Shown here in pieces: positions 36,690 through 46,137 of a stretch of DNA of 64,000 bases (position 1 is its first letter; each line of letters opens with the position of its first letter). The stretch is from Runella zeae DSM 19591 (GTDB taxonomy: Bacteria > Bacteroidota > Bacteroidia > Cytophagales > Spirosomataceae). A program made the translations under genes and the position numbers. The notes below the pieces were generated by a model. The model was not told the origin of the DNA. It did no database searches and worked only from the letters and a program-made list of their open reading frames with translations. The stretch covers positions 62,001 through 126,000 of the forward strand of contig NZ_AUIF01000003.1 in NCBI RefSeq assembly GCF_000423565.1. Reading direction: 5' to 3'.

Positions 36690-37400
36690 ATGGACTATAA
36701 GGCATTAAGAGAATTGGTCAGACAGGGTGAAGGTAAGCATATTGAATTCAAATTGAAGACCAACCACCCCGAAAAAATCGTCCGTGAAGTCGTGGCATTT
36801 GCCAATACTGACGGCGGACGCCTTCTCATCGGCATCGGTGATGACCGCACCATCAAAGGACTCAAATACGTAGATGAGGATGAATACTTGTTGGTGAGAG
36901 CTATTGAAAAATATTGCTCCCCCCATATACAATACACCGTTGAAAGAGTGCCGGTAGCAGAAGAACGAGATGTGTTGGTATTCAATATTTTGCCGAGTCC
37001 TCAACGACCTCATTATGTATTGCAAGAGCCTGATGCTGCTCGTACTAATACCACTTATGTACGCAAGAAATTTGTACCCCAAAAGCAAGCGCCAAAGCTA
37101 GTGAAAAAAGCCTATGTGCGTGTAGCGGATAAATCGATACAAGCAAGTTGGGAAATGCGGGAGATTTTGAGGCGGAAAAACAACGACCACAATGTCAAGT
37201 TTAGATACGGAGACAACGAACGTAAACTAATGCAGCATTTGGATAAGCATCGCAGTGTGACTGTCGATGATTTTGCGTCTGTGGCAGGTATTTCAAGAAA
37301 TCTAGCCTCCAAAACGCTGGTTTTGCTAGTATTAGCCAATGTGTTAGAAGTGCATCCTGACGAAATGGTAGACCGCTTTACAATGGTAGATATCAACTAA
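36690..37400 (+). CDS. AlbA_2 (Schlafen-type) domain protein
   Basis: 236 residues from the ATG at 36690; upstream TTG starts would add an unlikely segment. The N-terminal AlbA_2 domain (about 8-115) has EGKHIEFKLK, VAFANTDGGRLLIGIGDD and the C-terminal RPHYV segment. The C-terminus (about 170-235) is a winged-helix-like region (ERKLMQHLDKHRSVTVDDF, AGISRNLASKTLVLLV). Such proteins are usually DNA- or RNA-binding regulators; catalytic activity of AlbA_2 domains in bacteria is not settled. It is divergent from DUF4286 across about 150 bases, and nothing nearby suggests a defence island. Confidence 0.88.
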   Translation: MDYKALRELVRQGEGKHIEFKLKTNHPEKIVREVVAFANTDGGRLLIGIGDDRTIKGLKYVDEDEYLLVRAIEKYCSPHIQYTVERVPVAEERDVLVFNILPSPQRPHYVLQEPDAARTNTTYVRKKFVPQKQAPKLVKKAYVRVADKSIQASWEMREILRRKNNDHNVKFRYGDNERKLMQHLDKHRSVTVDDFASVAGISRNLASKTLVLLVLANVLEVHPDEMVDRFTMVDIN

Positions 37401-37437
37401 AACAAAAATCCACCGCCCTTAAAAAGGATGGTGGATT
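37401..37437 (-). terminator. Terminator-like hairpin between convergent genes
   Basis: AATCCACC (37407-37414) pairs with GGTGGATT (37430-37437); an inner CCTT/AAGG may extend it. On the reverse strand it is followed by TTTTTGTTTT, so it could end the APC permease transcript, about 140 bases after its stop. On the forward strand the T-run is weak. Confidence 0.6.
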
Positions 37438-37573
37438 ACTATACTACCTAAACCTCTACCATTTAATTATTTCTTCTATTAAAACGGTTATTAAGTCCAA
37501 TTTGTTCGTATAACAACTAAAAAGATTTTTTTCTCTACCTAATTTATAGCTGTTTAGCGTGTTTTTGGCCAAA

Positions 37574-39226
37574 TTAAGCTATTATTTTGCTTTTGCGATA
37601 GCCGTAGCTAAAATAAATAATTAAACCTGCTGTCATCCACCCAAAAAAGACAAACCAAGAATTGATGGGAATTTCAATCATGAGATAGGTACAACATAAA
37701 ATACCCATCACCGGAATCAAAGACCACTTCTTTAGAAAACTGTATACAGTTACCCACAGAGAAAGCGCTAAAAATATCAAAAAAAGGTATTCTTGGTGTT
37801 GCTCGTTCCCAAAATGAGAAAATGCTTCACTGATTCTTTGGCGCGAAAAATAGACAAATACAATCCAAAGAACAGGAATGATAAACCCACTATTAATATA
37901 CGGAATTCGAAACGATTTCGATGATTGATTTTCTTCTTTGGGCAAAATTAAAACTCCTCCACACACTAGTACAAAAGCAAATAGGGTCCCAATACTAGTA
38001 AGGTCAGTAACCAACGAAGCATCCATAAATAAAGCTGGGATTGCGACTAAAATCCCCGTAATAATAGTTGAAAAAGAAGGCGTGCTATAACGAGGGTGAA
38101 TTTTACTGAAAGCCTTAGGAAGTAGCCCATCGCGACTCATACTCATCCAAATGCGGGGTTGGCCAATCTGAAATACCAATAAAACACTCGTAGCCGCTAC
38201 TACCGCACTAATCGAAATAAAATAACCTACGCGAGGTTGACCGATTTTGTCGAATACGTAGGCCAATGGATCTGCTACTCCTTGAAACTCTGAATAATTG
38301 ACCATACCTGTGATCACAAGCGCTGTGACGATATAAATAAGAGTACAGATAATCAATGAATAAATCATGCCTTTGGGGAGGTCACGTTGGGGATTGGCGC
38401 ATTCTTCGGCAGTGGTAGAGATAGCATCAAAGCCAATGTAGGCAAAGAAAACGGCCGAAACTCCTTTCAGAACACCGCCAAAGCCATTAGGTAAGAAAGG
38501 CGTCCAATTGTCGGTATCAATAAAAAATATACCTACTGCAAATACCACAAATAAAACAATGAGCTTTAAAGCTACCATGGCGTTGGCGCTACGTTTGCTT
38601 TCTTGGATACCTATATAAGCTAGGATAGTAACAAGCACTACAATTACAAACGCTGGGATATTAATAATAAATCTTGTATCGCCCAAGAGTGGGGCCGTAG
38701 TCCAAGCCAGATTCTCGACCGATTTACCCGCAGACAAGGTTTGTTCATACACTTTTTGGGCGGTTGCAGCGTCTGTTATCATCCATCTAGGCAACACTAT
38801 ACCCACACCCTGCAAAATATTGTCGAAATAGCTACTCCAAGAAATAGCAACGACTATGTTGCCGATGGCATATTCGAGAATCAAAGCCCAGCCGATAATC
38901 CAAGCGATGATTTCGCCGAAAGTCACATAAGAATAAGTATAGGCACTTCCCGAAACCGGTACTCTAGAAGCAAACTCTGCATAACACAATGCCGTAAAAC
39001 CACAAGTGACAGCAGTAATGATAAAAAGAAAAATAACACCCGGCCCGCCATCATAAGCTGCGGCTCCGATAGTAGAAAAAATACCCGCCCCGATGACAGC
39101 CGCAATCCCCATCGATACTAGGTCTCTTACATTAAGAATTTTAGCCATGCCATTGCTATGGCTTTCTAAAGAGGCATTGTCTAGTATTTTTTTTAACGAC
39201 TTTTTGCGAAATAAAGATTTGTTCAT
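37574..39226 (-). CDS. APC family amino acid permease
   Basis: 550-residue inner-membrane transporter with twelve or more predicted helices. The N-terminal helix 1 has the GAGIFSTIG motif, followed by SGSAYTYSYVTFGE (helix 3 region), FAYIGFDAISTTAEE (helix 6) and PRIWMSMSRDGLLPK (loop before helix 9). It is of the cationic amino-acid transporter (CAT/YfnA-like) type, so arginine, lysine or other amino acids are possible substrates. It is a single-gene unit. Confidence 0.94.
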   Translation of the reverse strand: MNKSLFRKKSLKKILDNASLESHSNGMAKILNVRDLVSMGIAAVIGAGIFSTIGAAAYDGGPGVIFLFIITAVTCGFTALCYAEFASRVPVSGSAYTYSYVTFGEIIAWIIGWALILEYAIGNIVVAISWSSYFDNILQGVGIVLPRWMITDAATAQKVYEQTLSAGKSVENLAWTTAPLLGDTRFIINIPAFVIVVLVTILAYIGIQESKRSANAMVALKLIVLFVVFAVGIFFIDTDNWTPFLPNGFGGVLKGVSAVFFAYIGFDAISTTAEECANPQRDLPKGMIYSLIICTLIYIVTALVITGMVNYSEFQGVADPLAYVFDKIGQPRVGYFISISAVVAATSVLLVFQIGQPRIWMSMSRDGLLPKAFSKIHPRYSTPSFSTIITGILVAIPALFMDASLVTDLTSIGTLFAFVLVCGGVLILPKEENQSSKSFRIPYINSGFIIPVLWIVFVYFSRQRISEAFSHFGNEQHQEYLFLIFLALSLWVTVYSFLKKWSLIPVMGILCCTYLMIEIPINSWFVFFGWMTAGLIIYFSYGYRKSKIIA

Positions 39227-39305
39227 TGAAGTGTTTTAGGTTTGGTTTACTCTATCTATGGTAAAAATATAAATTATTGTGAACAAATCTACTCTAATGT
39301 TAGCT

Positions 39306-39338
39306 TTTGGGAAACTGAAGTACTTGGCATTATTTTTG
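39306..39338 (+). promoter_or_regulatory. Promoter of the 84-residue protein gene
   Basis: TTTG (39306-39309), 21 bases, TATTTTTG (39331-39338). It lies 54 bases before the start at 39392 and supports that small gene being real. Confidence 0.65.
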
Positions 39339-39391
39339 ATATAGATACTTTAGGTAGTATTTAAATATCTGATTGATAAAAGTTTACATCT

Positions 39392-39646
39392 ATGTCAACT
39401 AAAGTTAAACCTTACTCTGTCGTTAAATCCCGTATTTCGCCGAATGTGAAAAAGCGTTTGATTGCTTCTGGCAAAGTTATTGTATCTAACGTTTCTCTTA
39501 GACCCACGGGTGTGGCTATTCAACCCGCCTTGCCAGATTCGCCCCTTTGGAGAAGAACCTTTTTTGGAAAGTATCGTGGCCTTAACGAAGATAAAGTGGA
39601 GCAACGCTCTGAGGAGCTTGCTATGAATTTTGAGGTACTTATTTAG
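39392..39646 (+). CDS. Small conserved-looking protein, function unknown
   Basis: 84-residue basic protein with no signal peptide or membrane helix. Its C-terminal half (FGKYRGLNEDKVEQRSEELA) looks helical, and KRLIASGKVIVSNVSLRP precedes it. I do not recognise the family. A good promoter precedes it, and the gene is convergent with the DUF2064 gene, ending 3 bases before that stop. It is alternatively a non-coding stretch, but the promoter and an undisturbed frame argue for a gene. Confidence 0.6.
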   Translation: MSTKVKPYSVVKSRISPNVKKRLIASGKVIVSNVSLRPTGVAIQPALPDSPLWRRTFFGKYRGLNEDKVEQRSEELAMNFEVLI

Positions 39647-39649
39647 GGT

Positions 39650-40285
39650 TCAGAGACGGTTTTTGGCCCGTATGAAGTCCTCCCAAGTATCAATATCAGA
39701 CAAGGTTTCTAATAAATAATACGGAAGTAGAGGGGCGTGATTAGGATTGTATTTTTCTAAATCAGCTAAAGTTTCCTCTAATAGATGGGCTTGACTCCAA
39801 GATTTATTTTCAAACAAATAAGAATGTAATTGGCTCATTCCTAGTAGATAATAGCCCCCGTCATTGGCTGGGCCAATCACGACTTCGGCTTTTTCTAGAT
39901 GCTCAAAAGCCTCTTCCAAATGCTTTGCCGTTATATCAAGACAATCACTGCCAATAATCACCACTCGATCGGCTTCCGTAAACTCAGCTTCAAAAGCTGC
40001 TCTCATCCTTCCTCCTAAATCGGACACGTCATTTTGGCTTTTTTTGAAAAAAAAGTCACTCGTCCATAAGTCATTATTATTTATAAAATCTCCATAATAA
40101 ATAACGACTCTTTTATCATAATCTAAAGAATTTTGGCGAAGCCACTCAATCGTTATATTTTTAGTGTGTTGGAGAAGTTCACAATATACTTCTACAGCCT
40201 TTTGATGTCCAGCCTTCGCTGCTAATCGAGTCTTTACTTTTCCAGCAATTGGGTTTTTTACAAAAACAATAAGTGAGCAAATCAT
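39650..40285 (-). CDS. DUF2064 glycosyltransferase-like protein (TIGR04282 family)
   Basis: 211-residue GT-A-fold protein. I use the ATG at 40285 (MICSLIVFVKNPIAGKVKTR, the conserved start); the longer reading to 40372 would overlap the next gene. The KTRL motif, DCLDITA and GPANDGGYYLLGM are typical of TIGR04282, associated with arsenosugar synthesis, where it is linked to arsM. No arsenic or methyltransferase partner is present here, so the substrate is open. It is divergent from the DUF3857 gene. Confidence 0.9.
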   Translation of the reverse strand: MICSLIVFVKNPIAGKVKTRLAAKAGHQKAVEVYCELLQHTKNITIEWLRQNSLDYDKRVVIYYGDFINNNDLWTSDFFFKKSQNDVSDLGGRMRAAFEAEFTEADRVVIIGSDCLDITAKHLEEAFEHLEKAEVVIGPANDGGYYLLGMSQLHSYLFENKSWSQAHLLEETLADLEKYNPNHAPLLPYYLLETLSDIDTWEDFIRAKNRL

Positions 40286-40363
40286 TCGTTTGGGTTGGAT
40301 AGTTGAAATAAAGATAGTAAGATTGACAAAAAAATAGAACGAACACGGTAGTTCAATACTTTT

Positions 40364-42316
40364 ATGAAACATTTCCTTTGGGTAGCTTTATTCTTAACCA
40401 CCACCACATCATTTGCACAAGACGTTGCATTTAAGAAAATCATTGAAAACCAAAAAGTTGATCCTACCCTCGCTACCCTTACAGAAAGTGAGCAAAAAGA
40501 ATCGGGAGTATTGCTCCGTAATCAGATTTTTATCGAATATACGTTTGATTCGCTAGGTCAGTTTGCTTGTTTGGAGGGAATTTTTAAACGCATCCGAATC
40601 AATGATTCTAAATCAATTGAGATGTACAATAAAATCGTTTTGCCGGTACCAAACACCAACGATTTGCTGTATCTCAAAGCAAGAAGTATTAGCAAAAATG
40701 GCACCATTAAAGAAGTAGGATTGGAAGCGGTCAAAGAACTTGAAGAGCGTGGAAGAGTCTATAAAATATTGGCAGTAGAGGGGTTGGAGGTAGGCGGAGA
40801 GCTGGAATATGCCACTCTTTTTAGACGCAATAGCACCTTGTTTGGTTCTGAAATTTTACAGAGTGATATTCCAGTCAGAGCTACTGAGCTTAAGATTATT
40901 ACGCCTTCTTATTTAGTGTTTGAAGCCAAAGTATACAATGCTCCTGCGAGTGTCGAAACCGATACAGTTTCTCAAAAGCGAATCACCACCATTTTGGTCA
41001 AAAATCTAGGACCTATCCACGAAGAAAAATACGCTAACTTAAAGGCTAATATCGTAAAAGCAGATTATAAATTGTCCTACAATCTGAGCCGAGGCGAAGA
41101 GCGATTGTACACTTGGCAAAGTGCCGCCGAAACTTTCTATGATTATCTCCGAACAGGAATTGAAGAATCGAAAGCAGATGTAGGGGCTTTGTTAACAAAA
41201 GAAAAAATAAAAGGGCTTCCTGCCGAAGTTGCCCTCAAAAAATTTGAGAATTATGCCAAAACCAACATCGCTGTCAAGGAAGAAGAAGAGGCTGATGTTG
41301 CTTCGGATGTACTAAAAAAACAGTATGCTTCCAAAGCAGGCATGATGCGGCTTTATATTTCGGCCTTAGAAATACTCAATATTCCTTATGAAATCGTGGT
41401 AGGCTGTAGCCGAGCGGATGCGGTATTTGATAAAGATTTTGATTCTTGGAGCTTTTTAGATGAATACTTGCTGTATTTTCCTGCTACCAAAAAGTTTTTG
41501 GATCCAAGTAGCCCTATTTTGCGCTACGGGATGATTGACCAATATATGGAAGGTAACAATGCGCTATTTATTAAAACCATAAAAGAAGGTATGCAAACAA
41601 TCCCAGAGGCTGAAATTCGCTTGATTCCGTTTTCGACTATAGTGGACAATCATGATGATTTGATGATAGATGTGAGTTTTTCGCCAACTATGGATCAAGT
41701 ACAAGGAAAAGTAACCCGTCAGATGACAGGACATCAGGCGGCACAACTGCGTCCCTACTATCATTTTGTAAAAGCAGAAGAAGAGCGAAAGCAGTTGACC
41801 AACGAAATTATTAAATCTACCCTAAAACCTGATGTGACTTATTCCAATGCTCAAGTCAAAAATACAAATCTAAATAGTGACGAAGCCAATAAGCCGTTTA
41901 TCCTCACAACCGATATTGCCCTAAAGAGTGTACTCGAACGAGCGGGGAAAAAATATTTGTTTAAAATAGGAGAGCTTATTGGACCGCAAGTAGAGATGTA
42001 CAACGAAAGAGAGCGGCAGTACTCGATTGATATGGGCAATGCCCACGCTTACAAAAGAGTAATGAAAATCAGGATTCCACAAGGCTATAAAGTGAGCGGA
42101 CTAGAAAGCTTAAAGCGCAACATTACGGATGGTAAAGCGGAGCCGGCGATGGGGTTTGTGTCTGATTATAAACTAGAGGCTGGCGTGCTCACGGTCACGA
42201 TTGATGAGTTTTATAAGCAGGTTTTACAGCCTATAGATACCTACGAATCGTTCCAAAAAATAATCAATGCAGCGGCTGATTTTAATAAAGTGACGTTGTT
42301 GCTAGAGAAAAGCTAA
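40364..42316 (+). CDS. Exported DUF3857 / transglutaminase-like protein, apparently inactive
   Basis: 650-residue secreted protein: signal peptide MKHFLWVALFLTTTTSFAQ, a DUF3857 domain (about 40-225, with FIEYTFDS and KARSISKNGTIKEV) and a transglutaminase-like core (about 280-385), then a C-terminal beta-rich domain (about 430-640). In active relatives a GxC Cys and a later His and Asp follow, but here the Cys position reads YASKAGMM and the His region reads FDSWSFLDEYLLYF (about 360-371), so the catalytic Cys and His are absent. It is likely a binding or scaffold protein of the periplasm. SPOR lipoprotein and gmd follow on the same strand. Confidence 0.88.
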   Translation: MKHFLWVALFLTTTTSFAQDVAFKKIIENQKVDPTLATLTESEQKESGVLLRNQIFIEYTFDSLGQFACLEGIFKRIRINDSKSIEMYNKIVLPVPNTNDLLYLKARSISKNGTIKEVGLEAVKELEERGRVYKILAVEGLEVGGELEYATLFRRNSTLFGSEILQSDIPVRATELKIITPSYLVFEAKVYNAPASVETDTVSQKRITTILVKNLGPIHEEKYANLKANIVKADYKLSYNLSRGEERLYTWQSAAETFYDYLRTGIEESKADVGALLTKEKIKGLPAEVALKKFENYAKTNIAVKEEEEADVASDVLKKQYASKAGMMRLYISALEILNIPYEIVVGCSRADAVFDKDFDSWSFLDEYLLYFPATKKFLDPSSPILRYGMIDQYMEGNNALFIKTIKEGMQTIPEAEIRLIPFSTIVDNHDDLMIDVSFSPTMDQVQGKVTRQMTGHQAAQLRPYYHFVKAEEERKQLTNEIIKSTLKPDVTYSNAQVKNTNLNSDEANKPFILTTDIALKSVLERAGKKYLFKIGELIGPQVEMYNERERQYSIDMGNAHAYKRVMKIRIPQGYKVSGLESLKRNITDGKAEPAMGFVSDYKLEAGVLTVTIDEFYKQVLQPIDTYESFQKIINAAADFNKVTLLLEKS

Positions 42317-42335
42317 AACTCTTATTAGGAATCCA

Positions 42336-42343
42336 TAATTTTG
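42336..42343 (+). promoter_or_regulatory. Possible -7 element for the SPOR gene
   Basis: TAATTTTG, 41 bases before the SPOR gene start; no clear -33 TTTG at the right distance. Confidence 0.4.
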
Positions 42344-42384
42344 TCATTTTAAAAAGAAGAATCAAAAGACAATACCAATTCTGA

Positions 42385-42924
42385 ATGATGAATTTTAAAA
42401 ATTGGATATTATTGCTCCCTATGACCTACATCGCAATAGGGTGCGTGACTTCAAAACCTACACGCTCTACTACGGTAGATGCCTATAGCAATTATGACGA
42501 AGACTTGTCGGGCGTGCGACCACGATACAAAGAGGTAGCCCCAGTAGAAACTGCCCCCAAAAAAAATGAAGTAAAGCGTGTATTGTCTGATCAGCCTTTG
42601 CACGTAAATCGACGACTCGATGCCGTAGTCGATACTATCGCGGCTCGCAATCGCAATATTCGGTTTGCTTCTGGCTATCGGATTCAAATCTATGTGGGTA
42701 GTACCCGCAAAGACGCCGATGATGCCAAACTTTATACTTATCAAACCTTTCCAGAATTAAATCCCTACTTGATGTATAGCCAGCCTACTTACCGTGTTCG
42801 GATCGGAGACTTCATGAATCGTATCGATGCTGAGCGATATCTGGAGCAAGTGCGTACGCGATATGCCTCTGCGGTGGTTCTGGCCGAAAAAATTGACTTA
42901 AAAAAGAGCTTATTAATCAAGTAA
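42385..42924 (+). CDS. SPOR-domain lipoprotein
   Basis: 179-residue lipoprotein with the lipobox IAIGC (Cys20), a linker (20-95) and a SPOR domain (about 97-170) with RIQIYVGSTRKDAD and YRVRIGDFMNRIDAERYL. SPOR domains bind denuded glycan strands of peptidoglycan, usually at division sites. It lies between the DUF3857 gene and gmd, with about 40 bases to gmd. Confidence 0.9.
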   Translation: MMNFKNWILLLPMTYIAIGCVTSKPTRSTTVDAYSNYDEDLSGVRPRYKEVAPVETAPKKNEVKRVLSDQPLHVNRRLDAVVDTIAARNRNIRFASGYRIQIYVGSTRKDADDAKLYTYQTFPELNPYLMYSQPTYRVRIGDFMNRIDAERYLEQVRTRYASAVVLAEKIDLKKSLLIK

Positions 42925-42964
42925 AAACACTTAAATAGAGTCGCAGGGCGGCATTGTTACTAAT

Positions 42965-44080
42965 ATGAAAAAACGGGCACTCATTACGGGGATTACTGGC
43001 CAAGACGGCGCCTATTTGACAGAACTGTTGTTAGAAAAAGGATATGAAGTACACGGGATTAAGCGTAGAAGCTCTCTCTTCAACACCCAGCGTATTGACC
43101 ATCTTTACGAAGACCCTCATGATAAAGGAGTTCGTCTTCATTTGCATTATGGGGATCTCTCAGATTCTACCAATGTGATTCGTCTTATTCAGGAAATTCA
43201 GCCAGACGAAATATATAACCTTGGTGCGCAGTCTCACGTGAGGGTGAGTTTTGAGGAACCCGAATATACCGCTCAAGTGGACGGTTTGGGTACGATGCGT
43301 ATTTTGGAGGCAGTAAGGCTGTTAGGGTTGACAAAGAAGACCCGTGTCTATCAGGCGTCTACTTCGGAGCTTTATGGGTTGGTACAGGCAGTTCCTCAAT
43401 CTGAGACAACCCCTTTTTACCCTCGTTCGCCTTATGCGGTAGCCAAATTGTACGGTTATTGGATTACGGTCAATTACCGCGAAGCCTATGACATGTATGC
43501 CGTCAACGGTATCTTATTTAATCATGAATCGCCATTGAGAGGAGAGACGTTCGTAACTCGCAAAATCACCCGGGCTGTGGCTAGGATTGCACTTGGCTTG
43601 CAAGACAAAATGTATTTGGGTAACCTTGATGCTCAACGCGACTGGGGCCATGCCAAAGATTATGTAGAAGCAATGTGGCGGATGCTTCAGCAAGATACAC
43701 CAGAGGATTTTGTAATTGCGACAGGGATTACTACACGAATCCGGGATTTTGTAAGAATGGCTTTTGCTGAAGTCGGAGTGGAGTTAGAGTTTACAGGAGA
43801 AGGGGTAGAAGAAAAAGCAATTGTACTTAAATCCAACAACCCCGCTTATTCACTTTCAGTGGGCAAAGAAGTAGTGGGTATTGACCCTCGTTATTTCCGC
43901 CCTACGGAAGTAGATTTGTTGATAGGTGATCCTACGAAGGCTAAGACCAAACTTGGCTGGGAACCAAAATACGACCTACCAGCACTTGTGAAAGAAATGG
44001 TGGCTTCGGATATTGAAATTTTCAAACGTGATCAGCTGCTCGAAAAAGAAGGACATCGTACCCTCAAATATTACGAGTAA
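42965..44080 (+). CDS. gmd: GDP-mannose 4,6-dehydratase
   Basis: 371-residue short-chain dehydrogenase/reductase that makes GDP-4-keto-6-deoxymannose from GDP-mannose, the first step to GDP-fucose, rhamnose or perosamine-type sugars. The NAD(P) motif is [11 protein letters not shown], the active-site set is STSELYG plus [12 protein letters not shown] (Tyr-xxx-Lys), and [16 protein letters not shown] is family-typical. No fucose synthase (fcl) is next to it, so the final sugar is unknown; it probably feeds the polysaccharide or the glycan cluster at 53-62 kb. Confidence 0.96.
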   Translation: MKKRALITGITGQDGAYLTELLLEKGYEVHGIKRRSSLFNTQRIDHLYEDPHDKGVRLHLHYGDLSDSTNVIRLIQEIQPDEIYNLGAQSHVRVSFEEPEYTAQVDGLGTMRILEAVRLLGLTKKTRVYQASTSELYGLVQAVPQSETTPFYPRSPYAVAKLYGYWITVNYREAYDMYAVNGILFNHESPLRGETFVTRKITRAVARIALGLQDKMYLGNLDAQRDWGHAKDYVEAMWRMLQQDTPEDFVIATGITTRIRDFVRMAFAEVGVELEFTGEGVEEKAIVLKSNNPAYSLSVGKEVVGIDPRYFRPTEVDLLIGDPTKAKTKLGWEPKYDLPALVKEMVASDIEIFKRDQLLEKEGHRTLKYYE

Positions 44081-44087
44081 TAGAGCT

Positions 44088-44127
44088 TAAAGTCAATCGC
44101 CTTGCTATGCCAAGGCGATTGACTTTA
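44088..44127. terminator. Long hairpin between convergent gmd and rlmB
   Basis: A perfect 17-base-pair stem (44088-44104 with 44111-44127), 6-base loop. Neither side has a real T-run, so it may be an inefficient terminator or an RNA-stability element. Confidence 0.6.
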
Positions 44128-44130
44128 GGA

Positions 44131-44922
44131 TTAGCCGCGCTGTCTTGCGGCTTCATAAATCACCATCCCTGCTGCTACTGATACGTTTAGGGATGATACC
44201 TTCCCAATCATTGGGATTTTGATGGTCATATTTGCTCTTCGAATGAGATCGGGAGATACCCCATCTTCCTCTGACCCCATAACGATAGCCGTGGGGCTGG
44301 CAAAATCAATGTTACTTACAATTTGACTCGCTTTCTCAGTACATACTACTACCTGTACGCCGCTATCTTGTAAATACTGAACGGCATCTATTAAATTGTT
44401 TTCGCGACAAACCGGTAAATAGTTGAGCGCACCAGAAGAAGTTTTGAGGGCGTCGCTGTTGATTTGTGCGGCGCCACGCATAGGTACCACAATAGCATGA
44501 ACTCCCATACATTCGGCAGTACGTGCAATAGCCCCAAAGTTGCGAACATCCGTGATGCGATCAAGCAATAATAACAGAGGTACTTCGCCTTTTTCAAAGA
44601 TAGTAGCTAAAATATTGTGTAACGAAACATAGCGAATCGCTGACATAAAGGCAATCACCCCTTGATGATTTTTGCGCGTAATTTGGTTGAGTTTCTCCAT
44701 CGGAACGCGTTGTACTGGAATCTCGCGTTCGGCGGCTAATTGCTGGATTTCGTTGAAGTTTTGCTCACGATAAATCATGATTTTGTCAATCTCCTGTCCT
44801 GCACGAATCGCTTCCGCTACCGACTGTATACCAAATACTAATTCTTTTTCGCGGGCTTTATCTACTGGTTTTGTAGTATGAAAAGTCCTTTTAGGAGGAT
44901 AGCCGTCTTTTTGAAATGCCAT
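44131..44922 (-). CDS. rlmB: 23S rRNA (guanosine-2'-O-)-methyltransferase
   Basis: 263-residue SPOUT (TrmH/RlmB) methyltransferase. An N-terminal substrate-binding domain (ELVFGIQSVAEAI, about 25-95) precedes the knotted domain with LLDRITDVRNFGAIARTAEC, VVPMRGAAQIN, ALKTSSGALN and the C-terminal MGSEEDGVSP and LNVSVAAGMVIYEA. By length and motifs it is the G2251 enzyme. It lies 4 bases downstream of the methyltransferase gene on the same strand. A basic N-terminal tail (MAFQKDGYPPKRTF) is unstructured. Confidence 0.9.
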   Translation of the reverse strand: MAFQKDGYPPKRTFHTTKPVDKAREKELVFGIQSVAEAIRAGQEIDKIMIYREQNFNEIQQLAAEREIPVQRVPMEKLNQITRKNHQGVIAFMSAIRYVSLHNILATIFEKGEVPLLLLLDRITDVRNFGAIARTAECMGVHAIVVPMRGAAQINSDALKTSSGALNYLPVCRENNLIDAVQYLQDSGVQVVVCTEKASQIVSNIDFASPTAIVMGSEEDGVSPDLIRRANMTIKIPMIGKVSSLNVSVAAGMVIYEAARQRG

Positions 44923-44926
44923 AGTT

Positions 44927-45964
44927 TTAAAGTTTTTTAGCGGTCACCATCGCCATTCCGGGTATGGTGAAATAGTGTATTGTTTTATGAATTTTAAGGC
45001 CTGCAGATTGTTGCCAAGATTGGATTTCATTTACAGTCCAGTTGCCTGAAGTACTCGTCAAGCCAAAAAATAAATTGCTCGAACTGCCGACCAGCTCAGC
45101 TTTACGTTCTAAAGAAGGACGTATAAATTCATTGACGATAAATATACCTCCTTTGCGAAGAGCTTGAGCGATTCGTTGTGTTAAATCTTTATTTTGTTTC
45201 TCCGTAAAATGATGTGCTACGTTTGAAAGTAATATTACATCATACGTATCAGGGCTGAGAGGGGTGGAGAGGGCATTGCCTGCTATGTATGAAATGCGAT
45301 TTGTAAAGTCAGTCACAGGAGATGCTTTATCTAGCGCTTCTGGTAAATCCAGAATGGTTGCTTGCAATGTAGGGTACTTTCGACAAAGAGCAGCCACATA
45401 TTGGCCGTTTGCCCCACCGATGTCGAGTAAGTGAGTCGCTTTTTTGGGAATAGGTACCCTTTGCACAAACTCTCTGACTTCGGAGCGAGCTACGGCGGTC
45501 ATGGCATCTTGATAAAGCTTCCATTGCGTTTCGGTAAATACTTCATGCGATTCCATACCTTGTCCCGTCCGTAAATACTGTCCTAGCTTACTCACCCATT
45601 CCCAGGCCACGTGATTGTTATACAGGGCAATCGCATGTACAGAATGTGGGCTATCTGGGGCTATCCATTTTTTTGCCATTGGAGTCAAAGAAAAGTGCCC
45701 TTGATGGTAGCTTAAATACTCCATCGAAACCAAAAGCGTGAGCAATTGCTCCAATGCACCTTCGTGCAGATTGCAAGAGTGCGCTATGCGTTTGGTGGTA
45801 TCTTGGCCTTTTTCGATAGTCTCAAAAACCCCTGCTTCGGCTGCCTCCATCACTGCTTTGGCCATCACAAAATACATTTGAATATGTAACAACGGAATGG
45901 GAACCTGATTGGTCTGGAGGGCTAACCATTCAAGCGGATTTTCGGGGGCGACGCGAAGTTGCAT
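44927..45964 (-). CDS. Class I SAM-dependent O-methyltransferase with dimerisation domain
   Basis: 345 residues from the ATG at 45964; longer readings would run through the terminator at 46025, which decides the start. A winged-helix dimerisation domain (about 20-115) resembles plant-type O-methyltransferases, and the catalytic domain (about 150-340) has HLLDIGGANGQY as motif I and NVAHHF around the usual Asp/His. It probably methylates a small hydroxylated molecule. It is cotranscribed with rlmB (4-base gap), possibly as a chance pairing. Confidence 0.88.
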   Translation of the reverse strand: MQLRVAPENPLEWLALQTNQVPIPLLHIQMYFVMAKAVMEAAEAGVFETIEKGQDTTKRIAHSCNLHEGALEQLLTLLVSMEYLSYHQGHFSLTPMAKKWIAPDSPHSVHAIALYNNHVAWEWVSKLGQYLRTGQGMESHEVFTETQWKLYQDAMTAVARSEVREFVQRVPIPKKATHLLDIGGANGQYVAALCRKYPTLQATILDLPEALDKASPVTDFTNRISYIAGNALSTPLSPDTYDVILLSNVAHHFTEKQNKDLTQRIAQALRKGGIFIVNEFIRPSLERKAELVGSSSNLFFGLTSTSGNWTVNEIQSWQQSAGLKIHKTIHYFTIPGMAMVTAKKL

Positions 45965-46024
45965 AGATAAGGAGCTTTCGGAGATGGAAGGTAGACTTCC
46001 CCGATTAAAAACGCAAATAACTAG

Positions 46025-46059
46025 CAAAAAACCCGCCTGAATTTTCAAGCGGGTTTTTT
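46025..46059 (-). terminator. Rho-independent terminator after rplU-rpmA
   Basis: AAAACCCGC/GCGGGTTTT stem; reverse strand ends in a T-run. It lies about 80 bases past the rpmA stop. Confidence 0.85.
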
Positions 46060-46137
46060 ACCAAGTTTTCTCTAATGTAGTTGTAAATGATTGGTTTCTT
46101 TTGAATTAATCAAATACAACAATAATCACTCTATGAC

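Noticed and set aside
36690-37400. Phage-defence island around the AlbA_2 (Schlafen-type) gene
   Set aside because: Neighbours are pbpC, DUF4286 and an amino acid permease; no nuclease, methylase or integrase is near.
45965-46048. Extended start of the O-methyltransferase at 46048
   Set aside because: The extension would read through the rplU-rpmA terminator hairpin at 46025-46059, and its residues have no family support.
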